Assembly: GCF_027887165.1 (NCBI RefSeq)
Contig: NC_077228.1
Span: forward strand, 185,343,643-185,407,642
DNA: 64,000 nucleotides
DNA from: Monodelphis domestica
Taxonomy: Eukaryota; Chordata; Mammalia; Didelphimorphia; Didelphidae
Reading direction: 5' to 3'
Numbering within the stretch: position 1 is the stretch's first letter; every line of letters begins with the position of its first letter. This document shows positions 12,085 to 23,999 of the stretch, piece after piece. The notes beneath the pieces were generated by a model. It was not told the DNA's origin. It worked only from the letters and a program-made list of their open reading frames with translations, and did no database searches. The position numbers and the translations under genes are program-made.

Positions 12085-12265
12085 GAGCAAAGATGTTGTA
12101 GCAGAAGACCTGGGTTCAAATGTCCCCTCTTACATTTACTACAAATATAACCTTGAGTAAATTGTTTAAACTCCCTGGGTCCCAATTTTCTCAGGAAGGA
12201 ATTAGTCTAGATGTACCCCGAGTTCTCTTCCAGCTCCAAATCAATGACATATATGCTATGAGAAT
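12085..12265 (+). repeat. MIR3 relic
   Basis: GAAGACCTGGGTTCAAATGT and GTTCTCTTCCAGCTCCAAAT. Confidence 0.7.
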
Positions 12266-12314
12266 AAAAAGACAAATATACATTCTATTTTATATTCTAC
12301 TGGAGGAACAACAT

Positions 12315-12581
12315 ATGCATGTTGTCATTCAGTTGTTTCACTTGTGCCCAGTTCTTCGTGATTCCATTTGGGGTTTTCTTGGCAAAGATAATGGGAGTGA
12401 TTTGCTATTTTCTTCTCCAGCTCATTTTATATATAATTGAGTAAAATGAAGCAAACAGGATTAAGTGATTTGCCCAGGATCAGACATCTAGCAAGTATTT
12501 GAGGCTGGATTTGAACTCTAGAAAATGAGTCTTCCTGACTCCAGGCTGGCACTCTATCCACTGAGCCACCTAGCTGCCCCA
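12315..12581 (-). mobile_element. Mar1-type CORE-SINE with Bov-B-like tail
   Basis: The tail reads TTCGTGATTCCATTTGGGGT and TTTTCTTGGCAAAGATAATG, which is the antisense Bov-B 3' end. It is joined to a CORE-SINE body ending GAGCCACCTAGCTGCCCC. This pairing defines marsupial Mar1. Confidence 0.85.
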
Positions 12582-12594
12582 ATACAAGTATATA

Positions 12595-12672
12595 TTAAAT
12601 ATATGTATATATTTATAAATATATTAAAAATATAAAAACAAATATAAATATATATAAAAGATATAAAAACAA
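12595..12672. repeat. AT-rich simple repeat
   Basis: TATAAATATA and AAAAACAAATA variants. Confidence 0.8.
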
Positions 12673-12814
12673 ATACAGGATAACAGGGCAGAGGGATTGG
12701 GGTGAGGCTATCATCTTCACCTCCTCCCCTTTTTTGGATGCTATGAAAAGTAAGAAAGGAGATAAGAATTATTAAAAAGTGGTATTAAAAAGAACTCTGG
12801 TTTAAAAGTCAGGA

Positions 12815-12940
12815 TATTCAGTTTTGTGTTCATTACTCTTACTAACTAGCAGTGTGACTTTGAAATCACGTTACCTCTTTAAGTCTGGCCTCTGTTTTAC
12901 CATCTATCAAAGGGTGTACCTTTTCTAGAAGCAATATTAT
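12815..12940 (+). repeat. MIR3 relic
   Basis: CTAACTAGCAGTGTGACTTT and CCTCTGTTTTACCATCTATC. Confidence 0.6.
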
Positions 12941-12954
12941 ATAAGGGAAATTGG

Positions 12955-13000
12955 ATTTGAAATGCTGGGTTTGCAGTCAGAGGACCTGGGTTTTGTCTAG
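12955..13000 (+). repeat. MIR3 relic, first piece of a split copy
   Basis: GCAGTCAGAGGACCTGGGTT starts a MIR3 that resumes at 13276-13367 and, past the LTR element, at 16592-16665. Confidence 0.55.
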
Positions 13001-13004
13001 AAAG

Positions 13005-13275
13005 AACAAACATTTATTAGCACATAGTTTGTTCCAGGCACTGTGCTAAGTGTTTGGGTTTTTTTTGTTTTTTTTTTTTGTTTTTACAAATTATACCTCC
13101 TTCAATTATGTGCAATAATTATTTATCCCCATTTTTACAGTTGAGGAAACTGAGGCAAACTATTTTTTTTACCAAGGTCACACAGTTTAATCAATGTCTG
13201 AGGCTAAATTTGAATTTAGGACTTCCAGGCTCTAGGTCCTTCATTCTAGCCACTGCATCACCAGGTGCCTCTTCA
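13005..13275 (-). repeat. MIR relic inside a MIR3
   Basis: CCAGGCACTGTGCTAAGTGT, CAGTTGAGGAAACTGAGGCA and AAGGTCACACAG in antisense order, with an internal T-run. Confidence 0.75.
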
Positions 13276-13363
13276 CTACTATCTGTATGGAAAATCCTTT
13301 AACTTTTCTGATGCTTCAGTTTTTTCTTCTGCAAAAGGAGGGGATTTGGCCTAGAAGACCTCT
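13276..13363 (+). repeat. MIR3 relic, middle piece
   Basis: GAAAATCCTTTAACTTTTCT and CTGCAAAAGGAGGGGATTTG; LTR element A interrupts it. Confidence 0.6.
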
Positions 13364-13367
13364 CTGG

Positions 13368-16300
13368 TGTAAAAATGGAGATTTGAACCCCAGACTTCAA
13401 TCCCCAGAAGTCCTTGCTCTAGTTCCCAAGATGCCCTCTAATCTCACTGAGATCCCCACCTGCGTGAGATCAAAATTTCTATTTAAACTGGCTGTAAAGC
13501 CTACTGAGCTCTCTCTTCCTGCTTCCACTTCCTAAGACATGCATCTCTCTCAAGATGTAGTACAAGTGAATGGGCCTTTCGGCCCTCACTAGGTCTCACT
13601 GGTCCTCACTTTTCCGCCCTTTCTGGCTCACCACCCCAGGCCCAGGACTCACTTCCACCAGCTGGTAAAAAATGGGGGTAATTTTCCCTTAGGATATGAT
13701 TAGCCTCAATGTGGACTGGGGGCAGGGGATTACAGGGAGGGAGAAAGAAAGAAAAGAAGGTAGAGGCTTTTCCAAACAGGAACTCAAAAGCATGGCTACT
13801 TTAAGAGGATATATTTTGAGTGCACTGATTCTGTTACTTCAGGGGAAAAATTCAGCTCCCTGCAACTCTTTAGCCAACTTTGGGGAGGCAGCTGGGTGGC
13901 TCAGTGGATTGAGAGCCAGGCCTAGAGACAGGAGGTCCTTAGTTGAAATCTGGCCTCAGACACGTCCTGGCAATGTGGTGCTGGACAGGTCCCTTAACCC
14001 CCATTGCCTAACCATTACCAATCTTCTGCCCTCTGACAATAGGCATCTAAATGGATAAAAAACCCAAGGAACGTTAAAGAGACTGGAGGTTATATTTTTA
14101 AGGCATTTCAGACTCCAATGTTTTATAAAAATCTCTTTACTCTATTACATTTTGCTGATTGTTTTGTTTAAAATTTAACTTTCTGATTTTAAGTTCATAT
14201 ATTACTGCATTCAATATTATTCTGTTACACTGGATCATTTTAATGTACTGGGTTTTAACTACTATTAAATTCTGTTGCTTTTCCCCTATAACTATCCTGA
14301 ACAAATATTATTGAATAAGCCCATATAAAAAACAGCTTTTCTATTTTTGACTTTGTAAATTGTCACATAGATGATGATGGATGGACTTCATCAAAAGATA
14401 TATACAACTTTAATAAGCCAAGAATTTAATTATAATTGTAAGGGTTCTTTAGACATGATTTTTAGAATTTTTTCTTAACAATCTCTGGTCATTTTTGCCT
14501 GCCCCTAACATGAGGTAAGGCCCATTTTAGTAGCTGAAGTGAAATACAATTATAACCCCCAACCTCCCGCATTTATAAAATGTGAATGGAAGCTGGGCAG
14601 TTAATCCTAGGGCATGTACCCCTAGAAGCCTCCCCCCCAAAAAAGGGAGCATCTCTCATTTATACTCTTCAGCTCATCATTTTATTTCCACCAGAATGAT
14701 ATCTAGAATTCGTGATGTTCAAAACCCGAAATAAGTTTTACTTTGTTTAAAAATATGTTTACAAGGTTGAAAGATTTGCTATGTTTGTAAAAATTATGAC
14801 AAATATCCATCAGTTCATAGGCTTTTAAAAAATGCCATTCAGCAATTATGTGAAATATGATAGTGTGTTTGTTTGCTATTATAATTAATTGGGCTATTGA
14901 GAATTTTGGGGATACTGATATCTACATATTTATACTACTGTTCTTTATTTAAAAAAAAAAACTTGTAAAATTCATTTGCTCATACTCACAGTGGATCATG
15001 GCCAGGTATGAAGAGGAAATGGATCTTATTTTTGGTGAGAAAGCCTTGCATTCTATATTTTCTTAGCTGACACAGTGTTTCAATGATTATAAGCTACATT
15101 TTGAATTTTTTAAACTCTTACTATATTTTTATTGCATGTGCAATATAGTATTTCAGTTTTTTTTATTTTTTCTCTCCTTTTTATATTTGAAGCACATGTC
15201 ACCAGCATTAAGATTTTCTTTAACCTTTTTTGCAGTAATATAAGTTTAAAATACATTTGCTAATGCATGCCCTAAAAGCTTGAGACTATAAAAATGATGC
15301 TACTAATTGTTTAAAAAAAATTATGGGACTTTACTTAATAATTCTGTCTGATTCCAGGACAAGATATATACAAAAGAGCCATTGCATAGGGCCAAAGATA
15401 AGCCAATCCAGGATGGACTGATGCATTTCCAAGCCAATACAAAGACCTTGAACCTAGTGTGAAGACTCAAGGTTGCTATATTTAACATACTTTATGACAT
15501 AGGCCTTCCTTGTGTCCACACTTACTCTGAAAATACTTACAGATGAGTATCCCAAACTTGGCTTCAAACCTGGCTCCTATAATCTACTCCCTTTTCTGTC
15601 TTTTCATAGTGTGGCAACTTTCTGTAGTCCTGGCCACTGACTGGGTAAATGAATCATTTCTTAGATCATTTTACTTGGGCCCTGATTCAAGGACCTGTTA
15701 TAGATTTACTTTTCCTTTACTTAGAATTTTTACACATAAGACTTTGATAGTCCATATTTTCATCCAGTAATTTTCTTTTTTTATTTGGATTTTTCTGATG
15801 TCTTGTTAATATTTCTTGCCAATTGATTCATATACCTCATAACTCAGCCATGCATCCCTAAGTGATCCTGTGTTTTTCAATCACCCTCTTCATGGGGAAA
15901 TGTAAAAATATTATTATTTTAATTGCAAGGTTTAAATTCCTTTTGAGAAGAATTTTAGGCCAAGAAACATGCTACCTCTCCAAATCCAGAAACTGAATTA
16001 TTTGGAGAAGACACCACCAAGATGCCCCCATACCACAAGCTGCACAAGAAGATCAAGAATGAACTTTGGGTGTGGTTGATTGAACATTTATTTGCATCTA
16101 TACTTTCATGCCAAAAGGGACCGCCCCCTAACTGGCTTTTTGTCAATGCATCTAGCAATTATTGGTTTTGCTCTTTTTTCCTCTTATCCTCAAACTATTG
16201 TAATCCTTAAATTGATTATGTTTTCATGATCCTTTGGGAAAAATCTTTTTCTCAAAGAATCAATGAGGGTATGTAAAAATGGAGATTTGAACCCCGGACT

Positions 16301-16591
16301 TCAATCCCCAGAAGTCCTTGCTCTAGTTCCCAAGATGCCCTCTAATCTCACTGAGATCCCCACCTGGGCAAGATCAAAATTTCTATTTAAATTGGCTGTA
16401 AAGCCTACTGAGCTCTCTCTTCCTGCTTCCACTTCCTAAGACACGCGTCTCTCAAGATGTAGTGTAAGTGAATGGGCCTTTTGGCCCTCCTAGGCATGTG
16501 CTTTCTTATTTTGTATTTTCTTTAATTCTTAATCTTTAATAAACCTCTAAAAACATAATACTTTTATTACTAGAAACTTTTAATCTTAACA
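13368..16591 (+). mobile_element. Small LTR element A (3.2 kb) carrying a SINE
   Basis: The right LTR is 16272-16591 (TG...CA, 320 bp) and the left LTR starts at 13368. The direct repeat CTGG at 13364-13367 and 16592-16595 shows it inserted as a unit, here into a MIR3. The two LTRs differ at roughly 10 of about 215 comparable positions, so the insertion is moderately old. A purine-rich stretch precedes the right LTR. No gag, pol or env reading frame is recognised, so it probably moved with help from another element. It is a broken fossil. Confidence 0.85.
13884..14060 (+). repeat. SINE block carried inside LTR element A
   Basis: The head GCAGCTGGGTGGCTCAGTGG and core GGCCTCAGACA match the local CORE-SINEs, but the 3' end departs into CTCTGACAATAGGCATCTAA. 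The same altered 3' end occurs at the same place in the element at 26250-29600. Confidence 0.8.
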
Positions 16592-16595
16592 CTGG

Positions 16596-16665
16596 TCCTA
16601 TTCTAGCTCAAGGTCTGTAATTCCTTCCAGTTCTAACCTTCTGTGGGTTTATGTTTGAAGATGGT
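16596..16665 (+). repeat. MIR3 relic, last piece
   Basis: GGTCTGTAATTCCTTCCAGT and TCTAACCTTCTGTGGG complete the MIR3 split by LTR element A. Confidence 0.55.
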
Positions 16666-17184
16666 CTAAGGCTTGGTTTCATGGAATCAAAGTTTCTAAG
16701 AGATAAAAGAGACTTTCTTTCTTTTTACACAGATGGATCCAGTGTTGTCTCCAAGGCATTTTGGTTGTTTTGATGAAAGGGCAGCTCTTCCTCCTCCCCC
16801 ATCTTCCTGACCCATCCTATCACCCTCCAGGGAAAGAGTTAGTGTCATAGAGCAAACCTGCTCACTGCTTGACTGCAATACCCACAAAGGGCTATGACAT
16901 GGGAGAAGAGAATTCTCATACCCTAAATCCCCTTTCTTCATTCTCATCATCCTAGAAGTTACCCTTTTAAGGCTCTTTTTCTCTATCTTTAAAAAATCTT
17001 TCCACTTCAAAAGGAAAAATAAAAAGAGCTTCTTTCTTTCTTTTTTGTAAGGTCTTTTATCCCCTCCCTTTTTAAATTTTTTTTCTTTTTTCTTTATGGT
17101 CTTGTTGGCAGAGTCTCTGAATAATCTGAGATGAAGATATGGTGGGCATAAATGAAGAGAAAAGCTTTTAAAAATCTAATCTAT
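16666..17184. other. Unassigned sequence
   Basis: No feature recognised. Confidence 0.4.
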
Positions 17185-17385
17185 TTTCCTATTTTTAAAC
17201 TTTCATTATACTTTAATTTCTAAACATATCTCTTCCTATACCCTCACCCAACAAGACCATCATTTGTAACCAATTTTTTTTAAAAAAAGGATTATATAAA
17301 ACAATTAAGCAACACCCATCAATCCATCAACTTTATCAAACAGTATAGGTAATATTTCACACCCGTATTGCCCCATCTCCTCAAA
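17185..17385 (-). mobile_element. Possible old L1/HAL1 3' fragment
   Basis: The segment with AACAATTAAGCAACACCCAT and the following ATCCATCAACTTTATC resembles decayed L1-type 3' UTR. This is weak support. Confidence 0.3.
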
Positions 17386-17392
17386 GAAGGGT

Positions 17393-17645
17393 TAGTGTTC
17401 AATTGTTTGATTATGTCCACTCTTTATGACCCTATGGACCATAGCTATCCCTGGAGCTTTTTTGGCAAGGACAATCGAGTGCTTTGTAATTTCCTTTTTC
17501 AGTGGATCCAGTGGATCCTTTTGTCAGGCAGTCAGAGGTTAAATGACTTCCCTAAAGTCACATAGCTAGTAGGGGTCTGAGGTCAGATTTTGAACTCAAG
17601 TCTTCCTGCCTCCAAATCCAGTGCTCTAAACATGGAGCTACAGCT
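17393..17645 (-). mobile_element. Mar1-type CORE-SINE, older copy
   Basis: A Bov-B-like tail (CTCTTTATGACCCTATGGAC) precedes the core CATAGCTAGTAGGGGTCTGA. It is more diverged than the copy at 12315. Confidence 0.8.
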
Positions 17646-17984
17646 CAGAAGAGAAGGTACATTTAGGAAAAGTTTTTTTTTTTTATTGTAATGTCTTATT
17701 GTCATCCAAAAATTTAACCCCAATGCAAGCCAAATAAACTTATGAACCACTTACATTTAATTTCAATACTTAAAGTATCATCATTTTTTTTTAGTCATTC
17801 CTTAAGTTGAGAGAGAAAATTTGCTAATGGTAGAAGGCAATGTAGTACAACGGACAGTGATTGGGAGACAATGTGATCTGGCACATAGCATACAGGCTAG
17901 GAATTAAGAGACTTGATTTGGTGTGGAGACACCATCTTTAATGGATCATGGACACAGAGCTAGCAAAGACATCGATGGCCATCT

Positions 17985-18205
17985 GATTAGTCAATTAACA
18001 AGCATTTATTAAGTACCTATTTAGTTCCAGGCTAAACTTGGGATTTACAAAGAGAAAAAAAAAGTTCTAATAAAACTCATTTGTTTTGTAAATTAAAAAA
18101 AAAACAACTGAGGTCTGGAGAGGTCAAGTGATTCCACTAAAGTCATACAGGTGGTGAGCTGCAGAGATGGGAATAGAAGCCAGGTCCTCCAAATGCAAAG
18201 GCAGA
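17985..18205 (-). repeat. MIR relic
   Basis: AAGCATTTATTAAGTACCTA and GAGGTCAAGTGATTCCACTA. Confidence 0.65.
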
Positions 18206-18594
18206 AGGCTTTCCCTTATACCCTTCAGCTTGGTTGTATGATCCATGTTCTATTGCCTCATTTGTAAAATGATCTTTAATGTACTGACCAACTCTAACAT
18301 TGTCTTCCTGCCCAAGGGAGAAACGTGAATGACAAATAGGAAGTGAGAGAAAGAGAGGAGCAGCTTAAGGTTGGGATAGTGGGAGACCTCATGGGAGACT
18401 TCACCAAAGTTTTTTTTTTTCTTCAGCCCTTGAGAGTTGGGAAAAGTCATTAAAAGAGGGCTTGGGGGCAACATTGCTACTCACTTTCTCATTAGGACTG
18501 GAAGGGAGCTTTATCTTTCCTAAAAGTCATAGATGGAAAGGAAAGGGGAGGAAACTATCAAAAAGATAATGATTTATTTAAAATCACTCAAAAA
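18206..18594. other. Unassigned sequence
   Basis: No feature recognised. Confidence 0.4.
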
Positions 18595-18835
18595 CATATG
18601 ATTTATCACTTGTTTGTATGGATATATGATCTGGGATTTAGTTTTTAAAAGATTTCTCTATTAGAAAAATGAACAATATGGAAATAGGTGTTAAGGGATA
18701 ACACATGTATAACCAATTGGAATTGCTTGTTAACTCTTGGGGGCGGGGATGGGAGAGAAAAATCATGTAACCATGGAAAAATATTTAAAAATTTTAAAAA
18801 TGGAATTTAAAAAAAGAAATAAAGAAGCACACACT
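18595..18835 (+). mobile_element. L1 3' UTR fragment, plus strand
   Basis: The segment ACACATGTATAACCAATTGG followed by GGGGGCGGGGATGGGAG and an A-rich end is the sense L1 3' UTR of this genome. Confidence 0.7.
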
Positions 18836-19104
18836 CTTATGGGTGATTACCATAAAAAATAAAAATCACTCAAAACGATTGAATTTGTTGAATGGTGGGT
18901 ATAGGGCTCATCGAATCTCTGCAGAGAAAAGTTCTGAAAATTTAGTATCTTAGTACTGCCAGCTACCACCTGCATTCACTTCCTCTTTTACAGGGTAAAA
19001 GATGCAGAATTAATGAAGAAGGTTTGGAAACAACTTTTTTTTAAGCAGAAAAAAGAACCAAAGAGTACATGGTAAGAGGAAGCAGCCTGGGGGGTAAGAG
19101 GTAA

Positions 19105-19342
19105 AGGAATAAGCACTTACTATGTGCCAGACACTGTGCTAAATGCTTTACAAATGCTATTATATTTTATCCTTACAACAATCTCTTGAGGTATTGTCAC
19201 CCCCATTTTACAGATGAGGAAACTGAGGCAGAAAGGAGCCAAGTGACTAGCCCAGGATCACACAGTAAGACTCTGAGGCTGGATTTGAACTTCCTCACTC
19301 CAGGTCTTGCGTCCTATCCACCAAACCAACCAGCAGCTCTAG
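19105..19342 (-). repeat. MIR relic, well preserved
   Basis: CTTACTATGTGCCAGACACT, TTTTACAGATGAGGAAACTG and GGCTGGATTTGAACTTCC. Confidence 0.85.
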
Positions 19343-19344
19343 CA

Positions 19345-19550
19345 TTATACCATACCATGGAACTCAGTTTGGACTCATATGATCTGGCTAGGTCCAAAAC
19401 TTCATTCTACTATTTTACTACCTATGCAATCGTGAACAAGTTAGTTAATCCCTGCACCCTGATTAATGACTTCATCCTTAAATGAGGGGATTTGAATTAG
19501 ACTAGAGAACCTCTGAAGTCCTTTTCAAGACTCAATCTATGATCATATAA
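19345..19550 (+). repeat. MIR3 relic
   Basis: CTTCATCCTTAAATGAGGGG and GAACCTCTGAAGTCCTTTTC. Confidence 0.7.
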
Positions 19551-20764
19551 CTATAGGCTCCTAATACTGATGGGAGGGAGGCATAAAACACTCATGATGA
19601 CATTCCTCTGTAGAGCTGGGACAGGTGAGTCAATATCTGGAAAGTATCACTGATAGTCTAGACTGAAAAAATAAAGTGAAAGTGGAACAAAAGGAAGACC
19701 AAGAATAAAAATTATCCCAATTCCTACCTCCTAACCCTAAATTATACTTCCCACAGGGACAGTTACTGCCAACCTTATCTCAGATCTATAGCATCAAATA
19801 CATTGGTTGTTTCTCCAAATCTTGGCCAAGAACTGGGCTTTTCCATATATTCTTTCTATAATGAGATGCCAACTTCCATTCTGTCCTTTGGATCCATTTC
19901 CATGGACATGAAACATCTTTACTGAAAGGACTACTAAGAGGGAGGGAGAATGAGGAGAAGCAACATAGCCTTCATAATATATATATATGTATTTATATAT
20001 TTTTTTTAATTTTCAATTGATATCTAGCTGTGTTTGGCAGCTTTAATGCAGTGTTCCACACTCACTGACTCCTATCTCTGAAAACAAAGGAGGGAGGTAC
20101 ATTTCTGATGCCTCTTTTTGGGGTCCAAGTTTGGTCCCAAAATTATATATTTGAGAATTATATACTCTGAGAAGACCAAAGAAAAACCTGGTCTTTGGTT
20201 ACAGACTCAGAGTCCTAACTTGATTCTTGTTGAGACTCAACCAGCTAATCTTTGCTATTTTATAATTTGAAGGCAAAGTTAAGAATTATAAGGATAATAG
20301 TGGTAGTTTTATTTAAATAGTATAAATTGGGTTAGTCAGATCAGTGAGTAGTAGTGTAGCCTGTGAAACACAGGAGAAGCAGTTCCTTACAGAACCAGGG
20401 AGTTATTTGGGTAGATTTAGAATCCCTTAGAATGAAACATCCTTGTTATCCTTATATATTTCAATAAATAATTTTTTTATAATAAGAATCCTTGTGCCTG
20501 GCCCTAAAGGGAAGTTCAAATTTGAGCTTCACTTCATCACTGAAAATACTTTAACTCTATCAAAAGTATCTGAACAGTTTTGAACCTGTATTGTCAAGTT
20601 TCCCATCTATATTTTATGTACCACGCCATCGTCATTTATTTTTACAGTAGCTACTCATCTTCTCAACATACATTCATATCTTTTGGCCCTCATGAATGCC
20701 TGTTGACTGGAAGTGATCACTTACTCATTGGAGAATAGCTTTTTAATCTCAAATTCATTTTCTT
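19551..20764. other. Unassigned sequence
   Basis: A short (AT)n lies near 19980-20000; otherwise nothing was recognised. Confidence 0.4.
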
Positions 20765-20897
20765 TTCTATTGTCATGCAAAACACACTTCTATATTGGTC
20801 ATTGTTGTAAGAGCAAAATCATACATAACCAAAACCCCAAAATAAAACCAAAAATACACTGATATGAAAGATGACTCCAATAGTTCTTTCTCTGAAG
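20765..20897 (-). mobile_element. Older L1 3' UTR fragment
   Basis: TTGTCATGCAAAACACACTT and the CCAAAACCCCAAAATAAA segment match the antisense L1 3' UTR also seen at 56270-56340. Confidence 0.7.
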
Positions 20898-20910
20898 GTT
20901 AACCTCAAAT

Positions 20911-21032
20911 CCTTTTTATTTAGATCATTTCCCAAAATATCTTAATTTTTTATTAAAAAAAATTTTTTCCTATGGTTACATGATTTATATTGTCTTCCTC
21001 CCCCTCTCCCAGAGTTGACAAGCAATTCCACC
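20911..21032 (-). mobile_element. Very short L1 insertion (122 bp)
   Basis: An antisense L1 3' terminus is bounded by the 13-bp repeat GTTAACCTCAAAT at 20898-20910 and 21033-21045. Confidence 0.8.
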
Positions 21033-21045
21033 GTTAACCTCAAAT

Positions 21046-21469
21046 TCTTAATGGTACTCCTCCACACATCCAGGTTCCCTAAGGTTGGGGAGGCTAATTT
21101 ACAAGACAGGTTACTGGCTGCAGCAGTGAGGAACAGGGCTACCCAGGAGACAACAATCTCTATATGGCTGACCTTTCTTCAAAATGCAATAGAGGAGGGA
21201 TCTGAGCCTCTCTCCCTATGACCTGTCATTTTAGGAATTGTCCCAGCTGGCTTTATCTTTCTTAGGGAAGGTTAATCTGCCTTGTGAGAATATCTCATGG
21301 GTCCTCAAAGCTTCTCTCATTTCAGGAGAGACCCCTGAGGGTGGTTCATGTGAGAACCTATCCCACTCTGTTAAGAACTGCTCCCTCGCCTCTCTTTTTT
21401 CAATGAAAATCTGTCTTTTCAATGGGCTGGAACAAGAACTTTGATATCTTGAGTAGAATGTCAACTTTA
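21046..21469. other. Unassigned sequence
   Basis: Overlapping open frames on both strands at 21231-21464 show no known domain. Confidence 0.4.
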
Positions 21470-21730
21470 ATAGTAAATAATAAAATAAAATGATTATTTA
21501 TTGCAAGTTTATACATAATAAATATTCCCTTAAATTTATTATAAATACAAAATAATTCAAATGATAATTTAATAAATAATTATATGACTATAATAAAGCC
21601 AATGAATAAATAATATAAATATTTTATTTATGTAATATATTATATTCCAATTATATAATAAATCCATTTATATTATATATTATTTATGTATAATGATATA
21701 TTTATAAAATGATCATTTAATGATAATGTG
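21470..21730. repeat. AT-rich low-complexity block
   Basis: About 260 bases of A/T-rich AATAAATAA and TTATAT variants. Confidence 0.8.
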
Positions 21731-21734
21731 TATT

Positions 21735-21930
21735 TATATAGCACAGTTAAAATTACAGAATATCTTCCTTCACAACTCTGGGAGTAAGGGAGTTTATTAT
21801 TCCTTATTCCCATTTCATAGCTGAGGAAACTGAGGCCCCCACAATCACAGGGTTGAAGCTGATGGTATAATCTAGATCACTTGACTCCAAAATTAATGCT
21901 CTTTTCCACCATGTCTTGCTGCCTCTCAGT
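21735..21930 (-). repeat. MIR relic
   Basis: CATAGCTGAGGAAACTGAGG and AATGCTCTTTTCCACCATG. Confidence 0.7.
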
Positions 21931-22979
21931 GGTTCCCAGAAGGGAGGGATGGGAACCTCAGAAGAAAGAGACGATGTCATCTCAGAATTTGCAATAGTAG
22001 ATGTAACCAGGTTTCCAGGAAGACTGATTCTTTTTCAAGCAGAAAGGGAAAGGCTTTCAGAGAGTGAACTTTAGGAATGTGAGTCCAAAGAGATAACAAG
22101 TTCCTCTCACCTGGAAGACAAAGGTTTGGAACAATCTAGAGGAAGATGCTGAGCTGAAATGGCTGAGCAACGATCAAAAAGGCACTTTGAATGAAGACCA
22201 ACAGTAAAGTGGTGGCTAGCTAGTCTGCCTATTTAAAATCTGAGGTCAGTGAAAGGACAGAAAAAATTTCACTTTCCTACCCTTTTCCCCATGACTATAG
22301 TTGGCAGCCATTTTCTATAAATTTTTTTTTAATTCTCTAAAATTTAATTCCTGATTTTGTCTCGTATAAATTATACCTGGATATAAATGCTGTGACTGAT
22401 GTCTGGTAATTTATTGCAAACAGATAGATGAATAGAGGAAATCAGTGAATAGCTTGGAATGCATAGAATTAAGCAGTGAAAAGGTTTAAACTTCAGTTTT
22501 AAAAAAAAGTTGAAATTTCAGCTTGGCTTTGGATGTCCTGAGCTGTAATCAAGAGTCTGGTTTTTTTTTTAATTAATAATTCTCATAAGTTCCTAAATAA
22601 CTTGTGACTCAGAAGGATTTACCCTGTAAGCGACTGAGTCATAAGGAAGCAAGATGCAGGTGGCACTGACCACCTACCACCTCAGTGAAGCTCTCAGCCT
22701 TTGGAGTGAGGGACAGAGTAGAGGTATAGACCAAGGGAGCTCCCATCTGCTGGGTTACCTGATGGGAGGAATGGCCAAAACGAAAAATTATCTATATGCA
22801 GATACCGTATCACTTATACAACCAACTTTACCAGACAACAAAATCTGCTGGTTAAAGAGAAAAAGGTTATTTTCACGTAAAAGGGGAAAAGATAGATAGT
22901 AGAAACTATAGATTGGTGAACCTAATATTGATGATCAGAAAAATTATTTAAAAAAGAAGCCATTCATTCATCTGCATGT
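21931..22979. other. Unassigned sequence
   Basis: No feature recognised; an 81-codon plus frame at 22654-22899 has no similarity I can name. Confidence 0.4.
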
Positions 22980-23032
22980 AAAACATTTTATTTCCCCCTA
23001 ATTGCATGTAAAAACAATTTTTAACATTCTTT
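22980..23032 (-). mobile_element. L1 3' UTR fragment
   Basis: TTTATTTCCCCCTAATTGCA and the following ACAATTTTTAACATTC match an antisense L1 3' end common in marsupials. Confidence 0.5.
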
Positions 23033-23159
23033 TTTTTTTCCAACTAGCATTTTTAAAGAGACTAGTGTGTGCCAGATCCTGTGCAAGACACTGGGGATAA
23101 ACTATGATTACAATCCCTATTTCAGTTGTTTTATCAAAGGGTAGTGGTTTAGGGTTTTT

Positions 23160-23999
23160 GTAGTTGGCTGATTTTTATAACTCTATGGCAAGTTCCCCAA
23201 AGAAAGCTTTAGGTTTATTCTGTATATTTCCAGAGGGCAGGACTAGAGACAAGATAGTGAACTTGCTATCCACTGGCTCATTGCTCCTCTTGACTACTTC
23301 CAATTTCATCACATCAAAACTTCCAGGTTTCCCATCACTCTGTAGCCTCTCCTCCTTTGAGGTTCCTGCAATTCATATCTATCACCCAATTAAGATTTTG
23401 GCAGCTATGGTCTACTCAGGCCACTCTTTTTCTTTTTCTTTCCTCAATGGGTTACGTACCTGGTTCATAATTTTTCTCTCCTCCCCAACTCCTGCCCTCA
23501 CACCTGGAGATTTCAACATACAGAGTAGCTTTCCCTCAAACACCATCATAACCACTCACTTCCTCAACATATTCCCCTCCCAGGAGCTACTCCTCCACCC
23601 CTCCTCAGACAAACAAAGTTGGTCATGCCCTTGATCGAAATTTCCACCACCTATAGAAATACTACCTCCATGATCAAGAATTCTGAAATTCCCTTATTGG
23701 ACCACAATCTATTGGCATTCCTCCTTTCCCTACCAGACCATGCACTTTGCCCACACCATAACTTTAATCTCTTAGCCTCTCAGCTCTTTTTTCAAGTCAC
23801 CTTTGCTCTTTCCCTCATCTTGACCCTTTGCTTATACTGTTCTCTTCTTTTGAGTCCCTGGCCCCCTGATTTCACCCCATCAAGCCTCAGCCTTGGATCA
23901 AATTGGATCATCCACTGCCCTAGCTCATCCACTTGCTGCTGAATAAAGTACAAAGAATCACCCAAGTGTTGACTAGCTTTGGGTGATCTGAGCTATAAT
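23160..23999 (+). mobile_element. L2 LINE, left part (endonuclease region)
   Basis: A degraded L2 open frame runs rightwards. The segment reading TPGDFNI near 23500-23520 matches the conserved GDFN motif of the LINE endonuclease, and the pyrimidine-rich base use is typical of L2 coding strands. It is cut at 23999/24000 by the L1 at 24015-32780 and resumes at 32796. It is an old element with many stops. Confidence 0.75.

Noticed and set aside
23619-23942. Plus-strand frames near 23.2-23.9 kb as a host gene
   Set aside because: The GDFN motif and base use identify decayed L2 coding sequence.
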